Shown: piece after piece, positions 25,519 through 36,465 of the stretch
How the letters are laid out: every line of letters begins with the position of its first letter
How positions within the stretch are numbered: the stretch's first letter is position 1
Origin: Sepiola atlantica
Lineage: Eukaryota; Mollusca; Cephalopoda; Sepiida; Sepiolidae
NCBI GenBank assembly: GCA_963556195.1
Contig: CAUVYP010001208.1
Span: 1,736,001-1,800,000 of the forward strand
DNA length: 64,000 nt
Direction of reading: 5' to 3'
Program-made: the position numbers and the translations under genes
The notes under the pieces: model-generated
What the model was told of the DNA's origin: nothing
What the model saw: the letters and a program-made list of their open reading frames with translations, nothing else
The model's database searches: none

Positions 25519-27720
25519 GTGTATAACTTCCACATTTATTCGAATTGTGCAACGAAACTTTGCAGACAGTCTCGAAAAGGCTTTTTCTACTGAAGTACCA
25601 AGTTTCAGAAGTGCAGCTTTTGTACTGCCGGAGATATGTCGATACAAACTGAATACGCAAAACATCAACAAAATTTAGCGCGTTTTAAAGTTGATATCGC
25701 TTTTGTTTATAACTTCCACATTTATTCGAATTGTGCAACGAAACTTTGCAGACAGTCGCGGAGACACATTTTCTACTTAAGTACCAAGTTTCAGAAGTGC
25801 AGCTTATGTACTGCCGGAGATATTTCGATACAAACTGAATACGCAAAACATCAACAAAATTTAGCGCGTTTTAAAGTTTATATCGCTTTTGTGTATAACT
25901 TCCACATTTATTCGAATTGCGCAACGAAACTTTGCAGACAGTCTCGAATAGGCTCTTTCTACTAAAGTACCAAGTTTCAGAAGTGCAGCTCTTGTACTGC
26001 CGGAGATATGTCGATACAAACTGAATACGCAAAACATCAACAAAATTTAGCGCGTTTTAAAGTTGATATCGCTTTTGTTTATAACTTCCACATTTATTCG
26101 AATTGTGCAACGAAACTTTGCAGACAGTCGGGGAGACACATTTCCTACTGAAGTACCAAGTTTCAGAATTGCAGCTCTTGTACTGCTGGAGATATGTCGA
26201 TACAAACTGAATACGCAAAACATCAACAAAATTTAGCGCGTTTTAAAGTTGATATCGCTTTTGTGTATAACTTCCACATTTATTCGAATTGTGCAACGAA
26301 ACTTTGCAGACAGTCTCGAATAGGCTTTTTCTACTGAAGTACCAAGTTTCAGAAGTGCAGCTTTTGTACTGCCGGAGATATGTCGATACAAACTGAATAC
26401 GCAAAACATCAACAAAATTTAGCGCGTTTTAAAGTTGATATCGCTTTTGTTTATAACTTCCACATTTATTCGAATTGTGCAACGAAACTTTGCAGACAGT
26501 CTCGAATAGGCTCTTTCTACTAAAGTACCAAGTTTCAGAAGTGCAGCTCTTGTACTGCCGGAGATATGTCGATACAAACTGAATACGCAAAACATCAACA
26601 AAATTTAGCGCGTTTTAAAGTTGATATCGCTTTTGTTTATAACTTCCACATTTATTCGAATTGTGCAACGAAACTTTGCAGACAGTCGGGGAGACACATT
26701 TCCTACTGAAGTACCAAGTTTCAGAAGTGCAGATCTTGTACTGCCGGAGATATGTCGATACAAACTGAATACGCAAAACATCAACAAAATTTAGCGCGTT
26801 TTAAAGTTGATATCGCTTTTGTTTATAACTTCCACATTTATTCGAATTGTGCAACGAAACTTTGCAGACAGTCGGGGAGACACAGTGCCTACTGAAGTAC
26901 CAAGTTTCAGAAGTGCAGATCTTGTACTGCCGGAGATATGTCGATACAAACTGAATACGCAAAACATCAACAAAATTTAGCGCGTTTTAAAGTTGATATC
27001 GCTTTTGTTTATAACTTCCACATTTATTCGAATTGTGCAACAAAACTTTGCAGACAGTCTCGAATAGGCCTTTTCTACTGAAGTACCAAGTTTCAGAAGT
27101 GCAGCTCTGGTACTGCCGGAGATATGTCGATACAAACTGAATACGCAAAACATCAACAAAATTTAGCGCGTTTTAAAGTTGATATCGCTTTTGTGTATAA
27201 CTTCCACATTTATTCGAATTGTGCAACGAAACTTTGCAGACCGTCGCGGAGACACATGTCCTACTGAAGTACTAAGTTTCAGAAGTGCAGCTCTTGTACT
27301 GCCGGAGATATGTCGATACAAACTGAATACGCAAAACATCAACAAAATTTAGCGCGTTTTAAAGTTGATATCGCTTTTGTGTATAACTTCCACATTTATT
27401 CGAATTGTGCAACGAAACTTTGCAGACAGTCGCGGAGACACATTTTCTACTGAAGTACCAAGTTTCAGAAGTGCAGCTCTTGTACTGCCGGAGATATGTC
27501 GATACAAACTGAATACGCAAAACATCAACAAAATTTAGCGCGTTTTAAAGTTGATATCGCTTTTGTTTATAACTTCCACATTTATTCGAATTGTGCAACG
27601 AAACTTTGCAGACAGTCGTGGAGACACATTTTCTACTGAAGTACCAAGTTTCAGAAGTGCAGCTTATGTACTGCCGGAGATATGTCTATACAAACTGAAT
27701 ACGCAAAACATCAACAAAAT

Positions 27721-29209
27721 TTAGCGCGTTTTAAAGTTGATATCGCTTTTGTTTATAACTTCCACATTTATTCGAATTGTGCAACGAAACTTTGCAGACA
27801 GTCTCGAATAGGCTCTTTCATCTAAAGTACCAAGTTTCAGAAGTGCAGCTTGTGTACTGCCGGAGATATGTCGATACAAACTGAATACGCAAAACATCAA
27901 CAAAATTTAGCGCGTTTTAAAGTGGATATCGCTTTTGTTTATAACTTCCACATTTATTCGAATTGTGCAATGAAACTTTGCAGACAGTCGGGGAGACACA
28001 TTTCCTACTGAAGTAACAAGTTTCAGAAGTGCAGATCTTGTACTGCCGGAGATATGTCGATACAAACTGAATACGCAAAACATCAACAAAATTTAGCGCG
28101 TTTTAAAGTTGATACCGCTTTTGTTTATAACTTCCACATTTATTCGAATTGTGCAACAAAACTTTGCAGACAGTCTCGAATAGGCCTTTCTACTGAAGTA
28201 CCAAGTTTCAGAAGTGCAGCTCTTGTACTGCCGGAGATATGTCGATACAAACTGAATACGCAAAACATCAACAAAATTTAGCGCGTTTTAAAGTTGATAT
28301 CGCTTTTGTGTATAACTTCCGCATTTATTCGAATTGTGCAACGAAACTTTGCAGACAGTCGCGGAGACACATTTTCTACTGAAGTACCAAGTTTCAGAAG
28401 TGCAGCTCTTGTACTGCCGGAGATATGTCGATACAAACTGAATACGCAAAAAATTAACAAAATTATGCGCGTTTTAAAGTTGATATCGCTTTTGTTTATA
28501 ACTTCCACATTTATTCGAATTGTGCAACGAAACTTTGCAGACAGTCTCGAATAGGCCATTTCTACTGAAGTACCAAGTTTCAGAAGTGCAGCTCTTGTAC
28601 TGCCGGAGATATGTCGATACAAACTGAATACGCAAAAACTCTCCCCAAAATTAAGCGCGTTTTAAAGTTGATATCGCTTTTGTATATAACTTCCACATTT
28701 ATTCGAATTGTGCAACGAAACTTTGCAGACAGTCTCGAATAGGCCTTTTCTACTGAAGTACCAAGTTTCAGAAGTGCAGCTCTTGTACTGCCGGAGATAT
28801 GTCGATACAAACTGAATACGCAAAACATCAACAAAATTTAGCGCGTTTTAAAGTTGATATCGCTTTTGTTTATAACTTCCACATTTATTCGAATTGTGCA
28901 ACGAAACTTTGCAGACAGTCTCGAATAGGCCCTTTCTACTGAAGTACATAGTTTCAGAAGTGCAGCTCTTGTACTGCCGGAGATATGTCGACACAAACTG
29001 AATACGCAAAACATCAACACAATTTAGCGCGTTTTAAAGTTGATATCGCTTTTGTTTATAACTTTCACATTTATTCGAATTGTGCAACGAAACTTTGCAG
29101 ACAGTCGCGGAGACACATTTTCTACTGAAGTACCAAGTTTCAGAAGTGCAGCTCTTGTACTGCCGGAGATATGTCGATACAAACTGAATACGCAAAACAT
29201 CAACAAAAT
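27721..29209 (+). repeat. 8-monomer HOR (1,489 bp), copy 1
   Basis: Eight monomers in box order T,G,T,G,T,T,T,G. Private HOR markers are ctctttcatctaaag (about 27813), gtggatatc with gcaatgaaac and gtaacaag, gataccgctttt (28111-28116), cttccgcat, a join reading aaaaaattaac with ttatgcgcg (about 28448-28470), the replaced tail actctccccaaaattaag (28637-28654), gtacatag, atgtcgacac and cttataactttcac-like ctttcacat. Net length is one base over 8 x 186 because a 1-base loss at 28181-28190 and a 2-base gain at 28637-28645 combine. Confidence 0.93.
28632..28654 (+). repeat. Divergent monomer join (+2 bases) private to the 8-monomer HOR
   Basis: Where other monomers read gcaaaacatcaacaaaattta, this join reads gcaaaaactctccccaaaattaag, two bases longer. 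It recurs at about 30121-30143 and 31610-31632, once per HOR copy, and nowhere else in the window. It removes the stop codon that normally ends the minus-strand open frame at each monomer join, so those frames run 84 codons here. This follows from the join and is not evidence of coding. Confidence 0.85.
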
Positions 29210-30698
29210 TTAGCGCGTTTTAAAGTTGATATCGCTTTTGTTTATAACTTCCACATTTATTCGAATTGTGCAACGAAACTTTGCAGACAGTCTCGAATAG
29301 GCTCTTTCATCTAAAGTACCAAGTTTCAGAAGTGCAGCTTGTGTACTGCCGGAGATATGTCGATACAAACTGAATACGCAAAACATCAACAAAATTTAGC
29401 GCGTTTTAAAGTGGATATCGCTTTTGTTTATAACTTCCACATTTATTCGAATTGTGCAATGAAACTTTGCAGACAGTCGGGGAGACACATTTCCTACTGA
29501 AGTAACAAGTTTCAGAAGTGCAGATCTTGTACTGCCGGAGATATGTCGATACAAACTGAATACGCAAAACATCAACAAAATTTAGCGCGTTTTAAAGTTG
29601 ATACCGCTTTTGTTTATAACTTCCACATTTATTCGAATTGTGCAACAAAACTTTGCAGACAGTCTCGAATAGGCCTTTCTACTGAAGTACCAAGTTTCAG
29701 AAGTGCAGCTCTTGTACTGCCGGAGATATGTCGATACAAACTGAATACGCAAAACATCAACAAAATTTAGCGCGTTTTAAAGTTGATATCGCTTTTGTGT
29801 ATAACTTCCGCATTTATTCGAATTGTGCAACGAAACTTTGCAGACAGTCGCGGAGACACATTTTCTACTGAAGTACCAAGTTTCAGAAGTGCAGCTCTTG
29901 TACTGCCGGAGATATGTCGATACAAACTGAATACGCAAAAAATTAACAACATTATGCGCGTTTTAAAGTTGATATCGCTTTTGTTTATAACTTCCACATT
30001 TATTCGAATTGTGCAACGAAACTTTGCAGACTATCTCGAATAGGCCATTTCTACTGAAGTACCAAGTTTCAGAAGTGCAGCTCTTGTACTGCCGGAGATA
30101 TGTCGATACAAACTGAATACGCAAAAACTCTCCCCAAAATTAAGCGCGTTTTAAAGTTGATATCGCTTTTGTATATAACTTCCACATTTATTCGAATTGT
30201 GCAACGAAACTTTGCAGACAGTCTCGAATAGGCCTTTTCTACTGAAGTACCAAGTTTCAGAAGTGCAGCTCTTGTACTGCCGGAGATATGTCGATACAAA
30301 CTGAATACGCAAAACATCAACAAAATTTAGCGCGTTTTAAAGTTGATATCGCTTTTGTTTATAACTTCCACATTTATTCGAATTGTGCAACGAAACTTTG
30401 CAGACAGTCTCGAATAGGCCCTTTCTACTGAAGTACATAGTTTCAGAAGTGCAGCTCTTGTACTGCCGGAGATATGTCGACACAAACTGAATACGCAAAA
30501 CATCAACACAATTTAGCGCGTTTTAAAGTTGATATCGCTTTTGTTTATAACTTTCACATTTATTCGAATTGTGCAACGAAACTTTGCAGACAGTCGCGGA
30601 GACACATTTTCTACTGAAGTACCAAGTTTCAGAAGTGCAGCTCTTGTACTGCCGGAGATATGTCGATACAAACTGAATACGCAAAACATCAACAAAAT
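29210..30698 (+). repeat. 8-monomer HOR (1,489 bp), copy 2
   Basis: Follows copy 1 directly with the same order and markers. It differs at two obvious sites: aattaacaacatta near 29941 (copy 1 aattaacaaaatta) and gcagactatctcg near 30028 (copy 1 gcagacagtctcg). Copy 3 shares both changes, so copies 2 and 3 are closer to each other than either is to copy 1. Confidence 0.93.
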
Positions 30699-32001
30699 TT
30701 AGCGCGTTTTAAAGTTGATATCGCTTTTGTTTATAACTTCCACATTTATTCGAATTGTGCAACGAAACTTTGCAGACAGTCTCGAATAGGCTCTTTCATC
30801 TAAAGTACCAAGTTTCAGAAGTGCAGCTTGTGTACTGCCGGAGATATGTCGATACAAACTGAATACGCAAAACATCAACAAAATTTAGCGCGTTTTAAAG
30901 TGGATATCGCTTTTGTTTATAACTTCCACATTTATTCGAATTGTGCAATGAAACTTTGCAGACAGTCGGGGAGACACATTTCCTACTGAAGTAACAAGTT
31001 TCAGAAGTGCAGATCTTGTACTGCCGGAGATATGTCGATACAAACTGAATACGCAAAACATCAACAAAATTTAGCGCGTTTTAAAGTTGATACCGCTTTT
31101 GTTTATAACTTCCACATTTATTCGAATTGTGCAACAAAACTTTGCAGACAGTCTCGAATAGGCCTTTCTACTGAAGTACCAAGTTTCAGAAGTGCAGCTC
31201 TTGTACTGCCGGAGATATGTCGATACAAACTGAATACGCAAAACATCAACAAAATTTAGCGCGTTTTAAAGTTGATATCGCTTTTGTGTATAACTTCCGC
31301 ATTTATTCGAATTGTGCAACGAAACTTTGCAGACAGTCGCGGAGACACATTTTCTACTGAAGTACCAAGTTTCAGAAGTGCAGCTCTTGTACTGCCGGAG
31401 ATATGTCGATACAAACTGAATACGCAAAAAATTAACAACATTATGCGCGTTTTAAAGTTGATATCGCTTTTGTTTATAACTTCCACATTTATTCGAATTG
31501 TGCAACGAAACTTTGCAGACTATCTCGAATAGGCCATTTCTACTGAAGTACCAAGTTTCAGAAGTGCAGCTCTTGTACTGCCGGAGATATGTCGATACAA
31601 ACTGAATACGCAAAAACTCTCCCCAAAATTAAGCGCGTTTTAAAGTTGATATCGCTTTTGTTTACAACTTCCACATTTATTCGAATTGTGCAACGAAACT
31701 TTGCAGACAGTCTCGAATAGGCCCTTTCTACTGAAGTACATAGTTTCAGAAGTGCAGCTCTTGTACTGCCGGAGATATGTCGACACAAACTGAATACGCA
31801 AAACATCAACACAATTTAGCGCGTTTTAAAGTTGATATCGCTTTTGTTTATAACTTTCACATTTATTCGAATTGTGCAACGAAACTTTGCAGACAGTCGC
31901 GGAGACACATTTTCTACTGAAGTACCAAGTTTCAGAAGTGCAGCTCTTGTACTGCCGGAGATATGTCGATACAAACTGAATACGCAAAACATCAACAAAA
32001 T
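30699..32001 (+). repeat. 8-monomer HOR, copy 3 with one monomer lost (1,303 bp)
   Basis: Same order as copies 1 and 2 through the actctccccaaaattaag tail at about 31616. The next two T-type monomers are then fused into one: the left part is the fifth-to-sixth join and the right part, from about 31665, has the ggccctttct and gtacatag markers of the following monomer. The loss is exactly 186 bp and keeps the phase, as expected of unequal exchange between adjacent T-type monomers. A private tttacaactt lies at the join (about 31661). Confidence 0.92.
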
Positions 32002-35000
32002 TTAGCGCGTTGTAAAGTGGATATCGCTTTTGTTTATAACTTCCACATTTATTCGAATTGTGCAACGAAACTTTGCAGACAGTCGCGGAGACACATTTTC
32101 TACTGAAGTACCAAGTTTCAGAAGTGCAGCTCTTGTACTGCCGGAGATATATCGATACAAACTGAATACGCAAAACATCAACAAAATTTAGCGGGTTTTA
32201 AAGTTGATATCGCTTTTGTGTATAACTTCCACATTTATTCGAATTGTGCAACGAAACTTTGCAGACATTCTCGAACAGGCCTTTTCTACTGAAGTACCAA
32301 GTTTCAGAAGTGCAGCTCTTGTACTCCCGGAGATATGTCGATACAAACTGAATACGCAAAACATCAACAAAATTTAGCGCGTTTTAAAGTTGATATCGCT
32401 TTTGTTTATAACTTCCACATTTATTCGAATTGTGCAACGAAACTTTGCAGACCGTCGCGGAGACACATGTCCTACTGAAGTACCAAGTTTCAGAAGTGCA
32501 GCTCTTGTACTGCACGAGATATATCGATACAAACTGAATACGCAAAACATCAACAAAATTTAGCGCGTTTTAAAGTTGATATCGCTTTTGTTTATAACTT
32601 TCACATTTATTCGAATTGTGCAACGAAACTTTGCAGACAGTCTCGAATAGGCCCTTTCTACTGAAGTACCAAGTTTCAGAAGTGCAGCTCTTGTACTGCC
32701 GGAGATATGTCGATACAAACTGAATACGCAAAACATCAACAAAATTTAGCGCGTTTTAAAGTTGATATCGCTTTTGTTTATAACTTCCACATTTATTCGA
32801 ATTGTGCAACGAAACTTTGCAGACCGTCGCGGAGACACATGTCCTACTGAAGTACCAAGTTTCAGAAGTGCAGCTATTGTACTATACGAGATATGTCGAT
32901 ACAAACTGAATATGCAAAACATCAACAAAATTTAGCGCGTTTTAAAGTTGATATCGCTTTTGTTTATAACTTCCACATTTATTCGAATTGTGCAACGAAA
33001 CTTTGCAGACAGTCTCGAATAGGCCTTTTCTACCGAAGTACAAAGTTTCAGAAGTGCAGCTCTTGTACTGCCGGAGATATGTCGATACAAACTGAATACG
33101 CAAAACATCAACAAAATTTAGCGCGTTTTAAAGTTGATATCGCTTTTGTTTATAACTTCCACATTTATTCAAATTGTGCAACGAAACTTTGCAGACAGTC
33201 GCGGAGACACATTTTCTACTGAAGTACCAAGTTTCAGAAGTGCAGCTCTTGTACTGCCGGAGATATGTCGATACAAACTGAATACGCAAAACATCAACAA
33301 AATTTAGCGCGTTTTAAAGTTGATATCGCTTTTGTGTATAACTTCCACATTTATTCGAATTGTGCAACGAAACTTTGCAGACAGTCTCGAATAGGCTTTT
33401 TCTACTGAAGTACCAAGTTTCAGAAGTGCAGCTCTTGTACTGCCGGAGATATGTCGATACAAACTGAATACGCAAAACATCAACAAAATTTAGCGCGTTT
33501 TAAAGTTGATATCGCTTTTGTTTATAACTTCCACATTTATTCGAATTGTGCAACGAAACTTTGCAGACAGTCGCGGAGACACATTTTCTTCTTAAGTACC
33601 AAGTTTCAGAAGTGCAGCTTATGTACTGCCGGAGATATTTCGATACAAACTGAATACGCAAAACATCAACAAAATTTAGCGCGTTTTAAAGTGGATATCG
33701 CTTTTGTGTATAACTTCCACATTTATTCGAATTGTGCAACGAAACTTTGCAGACAGTCTCGAATTGGCTCTTGCTACTAAAGTACCAAGTTTCAGAAGTT
33801 CAGCTCTTGTACTGCCGGAGATATGTCGATACAAACTGAATACGCAAAACATCAACACAATTTAGCGCGTTTTAAAGTTGATATCGCTTTTGTTTATAAC
33901 TTCCACATTTATTCGAATTGTGCAACGAAACTTTGCAGACCGTCGCGGAGACACATGTCCTACTGAAGTACCAAGTTTCAGAAGTGCAGCTTATGTACTG
34001 CACGAGATATATCGATACAAACTGAATACGCAAAACATCAACAAAATTTAGCGCGTTTTAAAGTTGATATCGCTTTTGTTTATAACTTTCACATTTATTC
34101 GAATTGTGCAACGAAACTTTGCAGACAGTCTCGAATAGGCCCTTTCTACTGAAGTACCAAGTTTCAGAAGTGCAGCTCTTGTACTGCCGGAGATATGTCG
34201 ATACAAACTGAATACGCAAAACATCAACAAAATTTAGCGCGTTTTAAAGTTGATATCGCTTTTGTTTATAACTTCCACATTTATTCGAATTGTGACACGA
34301 AACTTTGCAGACAGTCGTGCAGACACATGTTCTACTGAAGTACCAAGTTTCAGAAGTGCAGCTATTGTACTATACGAGATATGTCGATACAAACTGAATA
34401 CGAAAAACATCAACAAAATTTAGCGCGTTTTAAAGTTGATATCGCTTTTGTTTATAACTTCCACATTTATTCGAATTGTGCAACGAAACTTTGCAGACAG
34501 TCTCGAATAGGCCCTTTCTACTGAAGTACCAAGTTTCAGAAGTGCAGCTCTTGTACTGCCGGAGATATGTCGATACAAACTGAATACGCAAAACATCAAC
34601 AAAATTTAGCGCGTTTTAAAGTTGATATCGCTTTTGTTTATAACTTCCACATTTATTCGAATTGTGCAACGAAACTTTGCAGACAGTCTCGAATAGGCCT
34701 TTTCTACTGAAGTACCAAGTTTCAGAAGTGCAGCTCTTGTACTGCCGGAGATATGTCGATACAAACTGAATACGCAAAACATCAACAAAATTTAGCGCGT
34801 TTTAAAGTTGATATCGCTTTTGTTTATAACTTCCACATTTATTCGAATTGTGCAACGAAACTTTGCAGACAGTCTCGAATAGGCCCTTTCTACTGAAGTA
34901 CATAGTTTCAGAAGTGCAGCTCTTGTACTGCCGGAGATATGTCGACACAAACTGAATACGCAAAACATCAACAAAATTTAGCGCGTTTTAAAGTTGATAT

Positions 35001-36279
35001 CGCTTTTGTTTATAACTTTACCATTTATTCGAATTGTGCAACGAAACTTTGCAGACAGTCGCGGAGACACATTTTCTACTGAAGTACCAAGTTTCAGAAG
35101 TGCAGCTCTTGTACTGCCGGAGATATGTCGATACAAACTGAATACGCAAAACATCAACAAAATTTAGCGCGTTGTAAAGTGGATATCGCTTTTGTTTATA
35201 ACTTCCACATTTAATCGAATTGTGCAACGAAACTTTGCAGACAGTCGCGGAGACACATTTTCTACTGAAGTACCAAGTTTCAGAAGTGCAGCTCTTGTAC
35301 TGCCGGAGATATATCGATACAAACTGAATACGCAAAACATCAACAAAATTTAGCGCGTTTTAAAGTTGATATCGCTTTTGTTTATAACTTTCACATTTAT
35401 TCGAATTGTGCAACGAAACTTTGCAGACAGTCTCGAATAGGCCCTTTCTACTGAAGTACCAAGTTTCAGAAGTGCAGCTCTTGTACTGCCGGAGATATGT
35501 CGATACAAACTGAATACGCAAAACATCAACAAAATTTAGCGCGTTTTAAAGTTGATATCGCTTTTGTTTATAACTTCCACATTTATTCGAATTGTGCAAC
35601 GAAACTTTGCAGACCGTCGCGGAGACACATGTCCTACTGAAGTACCAAGTTTCAGAAGTGCAGCTATTGTACTATACGAGATATGTCGATACAAACTGAA
35701 TACGCAAAACATCAACAAAATTTAGCGCGTTTTAAAGTTGATATCGCTTTTGTTTATAACTTCCACATTTATTCGAATTGTGCAACGAAACTTTGCAGAC
35801 AGTCTCGAATAGGCCTTTTCTACCGAAGTACAAAGTTTCAGAAGTGCAGCTCTTGTACTGCCGGAGATATGTCGATACAAACTGAATACGCAAAACATCA
35901 ACAAAATTTAGCGCGTTTTAAAGTTGATATCGCTTTTGTTTATAACTTCCACATTTATTCAAATTGTACAACGAAACTTTGCAGACAGTCGCGGAGACAC
36001 ATTTTCTACTGAAGTACCAAGTTTCAGAAGTGCAGCTCTTGTACTGCCGGAGATATGTCGATACAAACTGAATACGCAAAACATCAACAAAATTTAGCGC
36101 GTTTTAAAGTTGATATCGCTTTTGTGTATAACTTCCACATTTATTCGAATTGTGCAACGAAACTTTGCAGACAGTCTCGAATAGGCTTTTTCTACTGAAG
36201 TACCAAGTTTCAGAAGTGCAGCTCTTGTACTGCCGGAGATATGTCGATACAAACTGAATACGCAAAACATCAACAAAAT
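32002..36279 (+). repeat. Mixed domain with 8-, 15- and 17-monomer offsets
   Basis: Several partial duplications overlap. 32374-32931 resembles 33862-34419 at 1,488 bp, with cacgagatatatcg then ctttcacat then ctatacgagat markers. 31630-32187 resembles 34792-35349 at 3,162 bp, with gttgtaaagtgg and the atatatcg marker. 32560-33675 matches 35350-36465 at 2,790 bp. The 32.93-33.86 kb part also resembles 21.02-21.95 kb (cattttcttcttaag, gtggatatc, gaattggctctt). A rare gtgacacgaaac form is at about 34292. No non-satellite sequence is present. Confidence 0.82.
32560..33675 (+). repeat. 15-monomer-offset duplication, copy 1
   Basis: Six monomers that match 35350-36465 at an offset of 2,790 bp. Shared rare markers are ctttcacat, agctattgtactatacgag, gtacaaagtttc, cattcaaattgt (about 33167 and 35957) and cattttcttcttaag. 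Private changes include aatatgcaaaac near 32910 here and gtacaacgaaac near 35966 in copy 2. Confidence 0.88.
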
Positions 36280-36465
36280 TTAGCGCGTTTTAAAGTTGAT
36301 ATCGCTTTTGTTTATAACTTCCACATTTATTCGAATTGTGCAACGAAATTTTGCAGACAGTCGCGGAGACACATTTTCTTCTTAAGTACCAAGTTTCAGA
36401 AGTGCAGCTTATGTACTGCCGGAGATATTTCGATACAAACTGAATACGCAAAACATCAACAAAAT
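35350..36465 (+). repeat. 15-monomer-offset duplication, copy 2
   Basis: Second copy of 32560-33675. Its last monomer (36280-36465) doubles as the first unit of the regular four-monomer HOR that follows, so this block is the source or recipient edge of that expansion. The next monomer, 36466-36651, keeps gaattggctcttgct from this block but already has the ggttttgtg and cttgtacat markers of the four-monomer HOR. Confidence 0.85.

Larger units (their letters stand above)
20903..27720 (+). repeat. Mixed transition domain between left and right marker sets
   Basis: Left-domain markers (catccaaaacattta) stop before this region. Right-domain markers (catcaacaacattta; gcaacaaaactttgaagaacg) begin at about 23.4-23.9 kb. 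Tetramer-like stretches occur at 22139-22882 and 25861-26604. The monomer at 22883-23068 is among the most diverged in this region, with gatattggttttg, cttgtaaat and gaatcagctc together, and it lacks the EcoRV site. At 26605-26976 two ggggagac monomers are adjacent, breaking the alternation. Confidence 0.85.

Noticed and set aside
28632..28654. Transposon insertion scar at the actctcccc join
   Set aside because: Only two bases are gained, with no target-site duplication or terminal repeats. A local repair or template-switch event is simpler.
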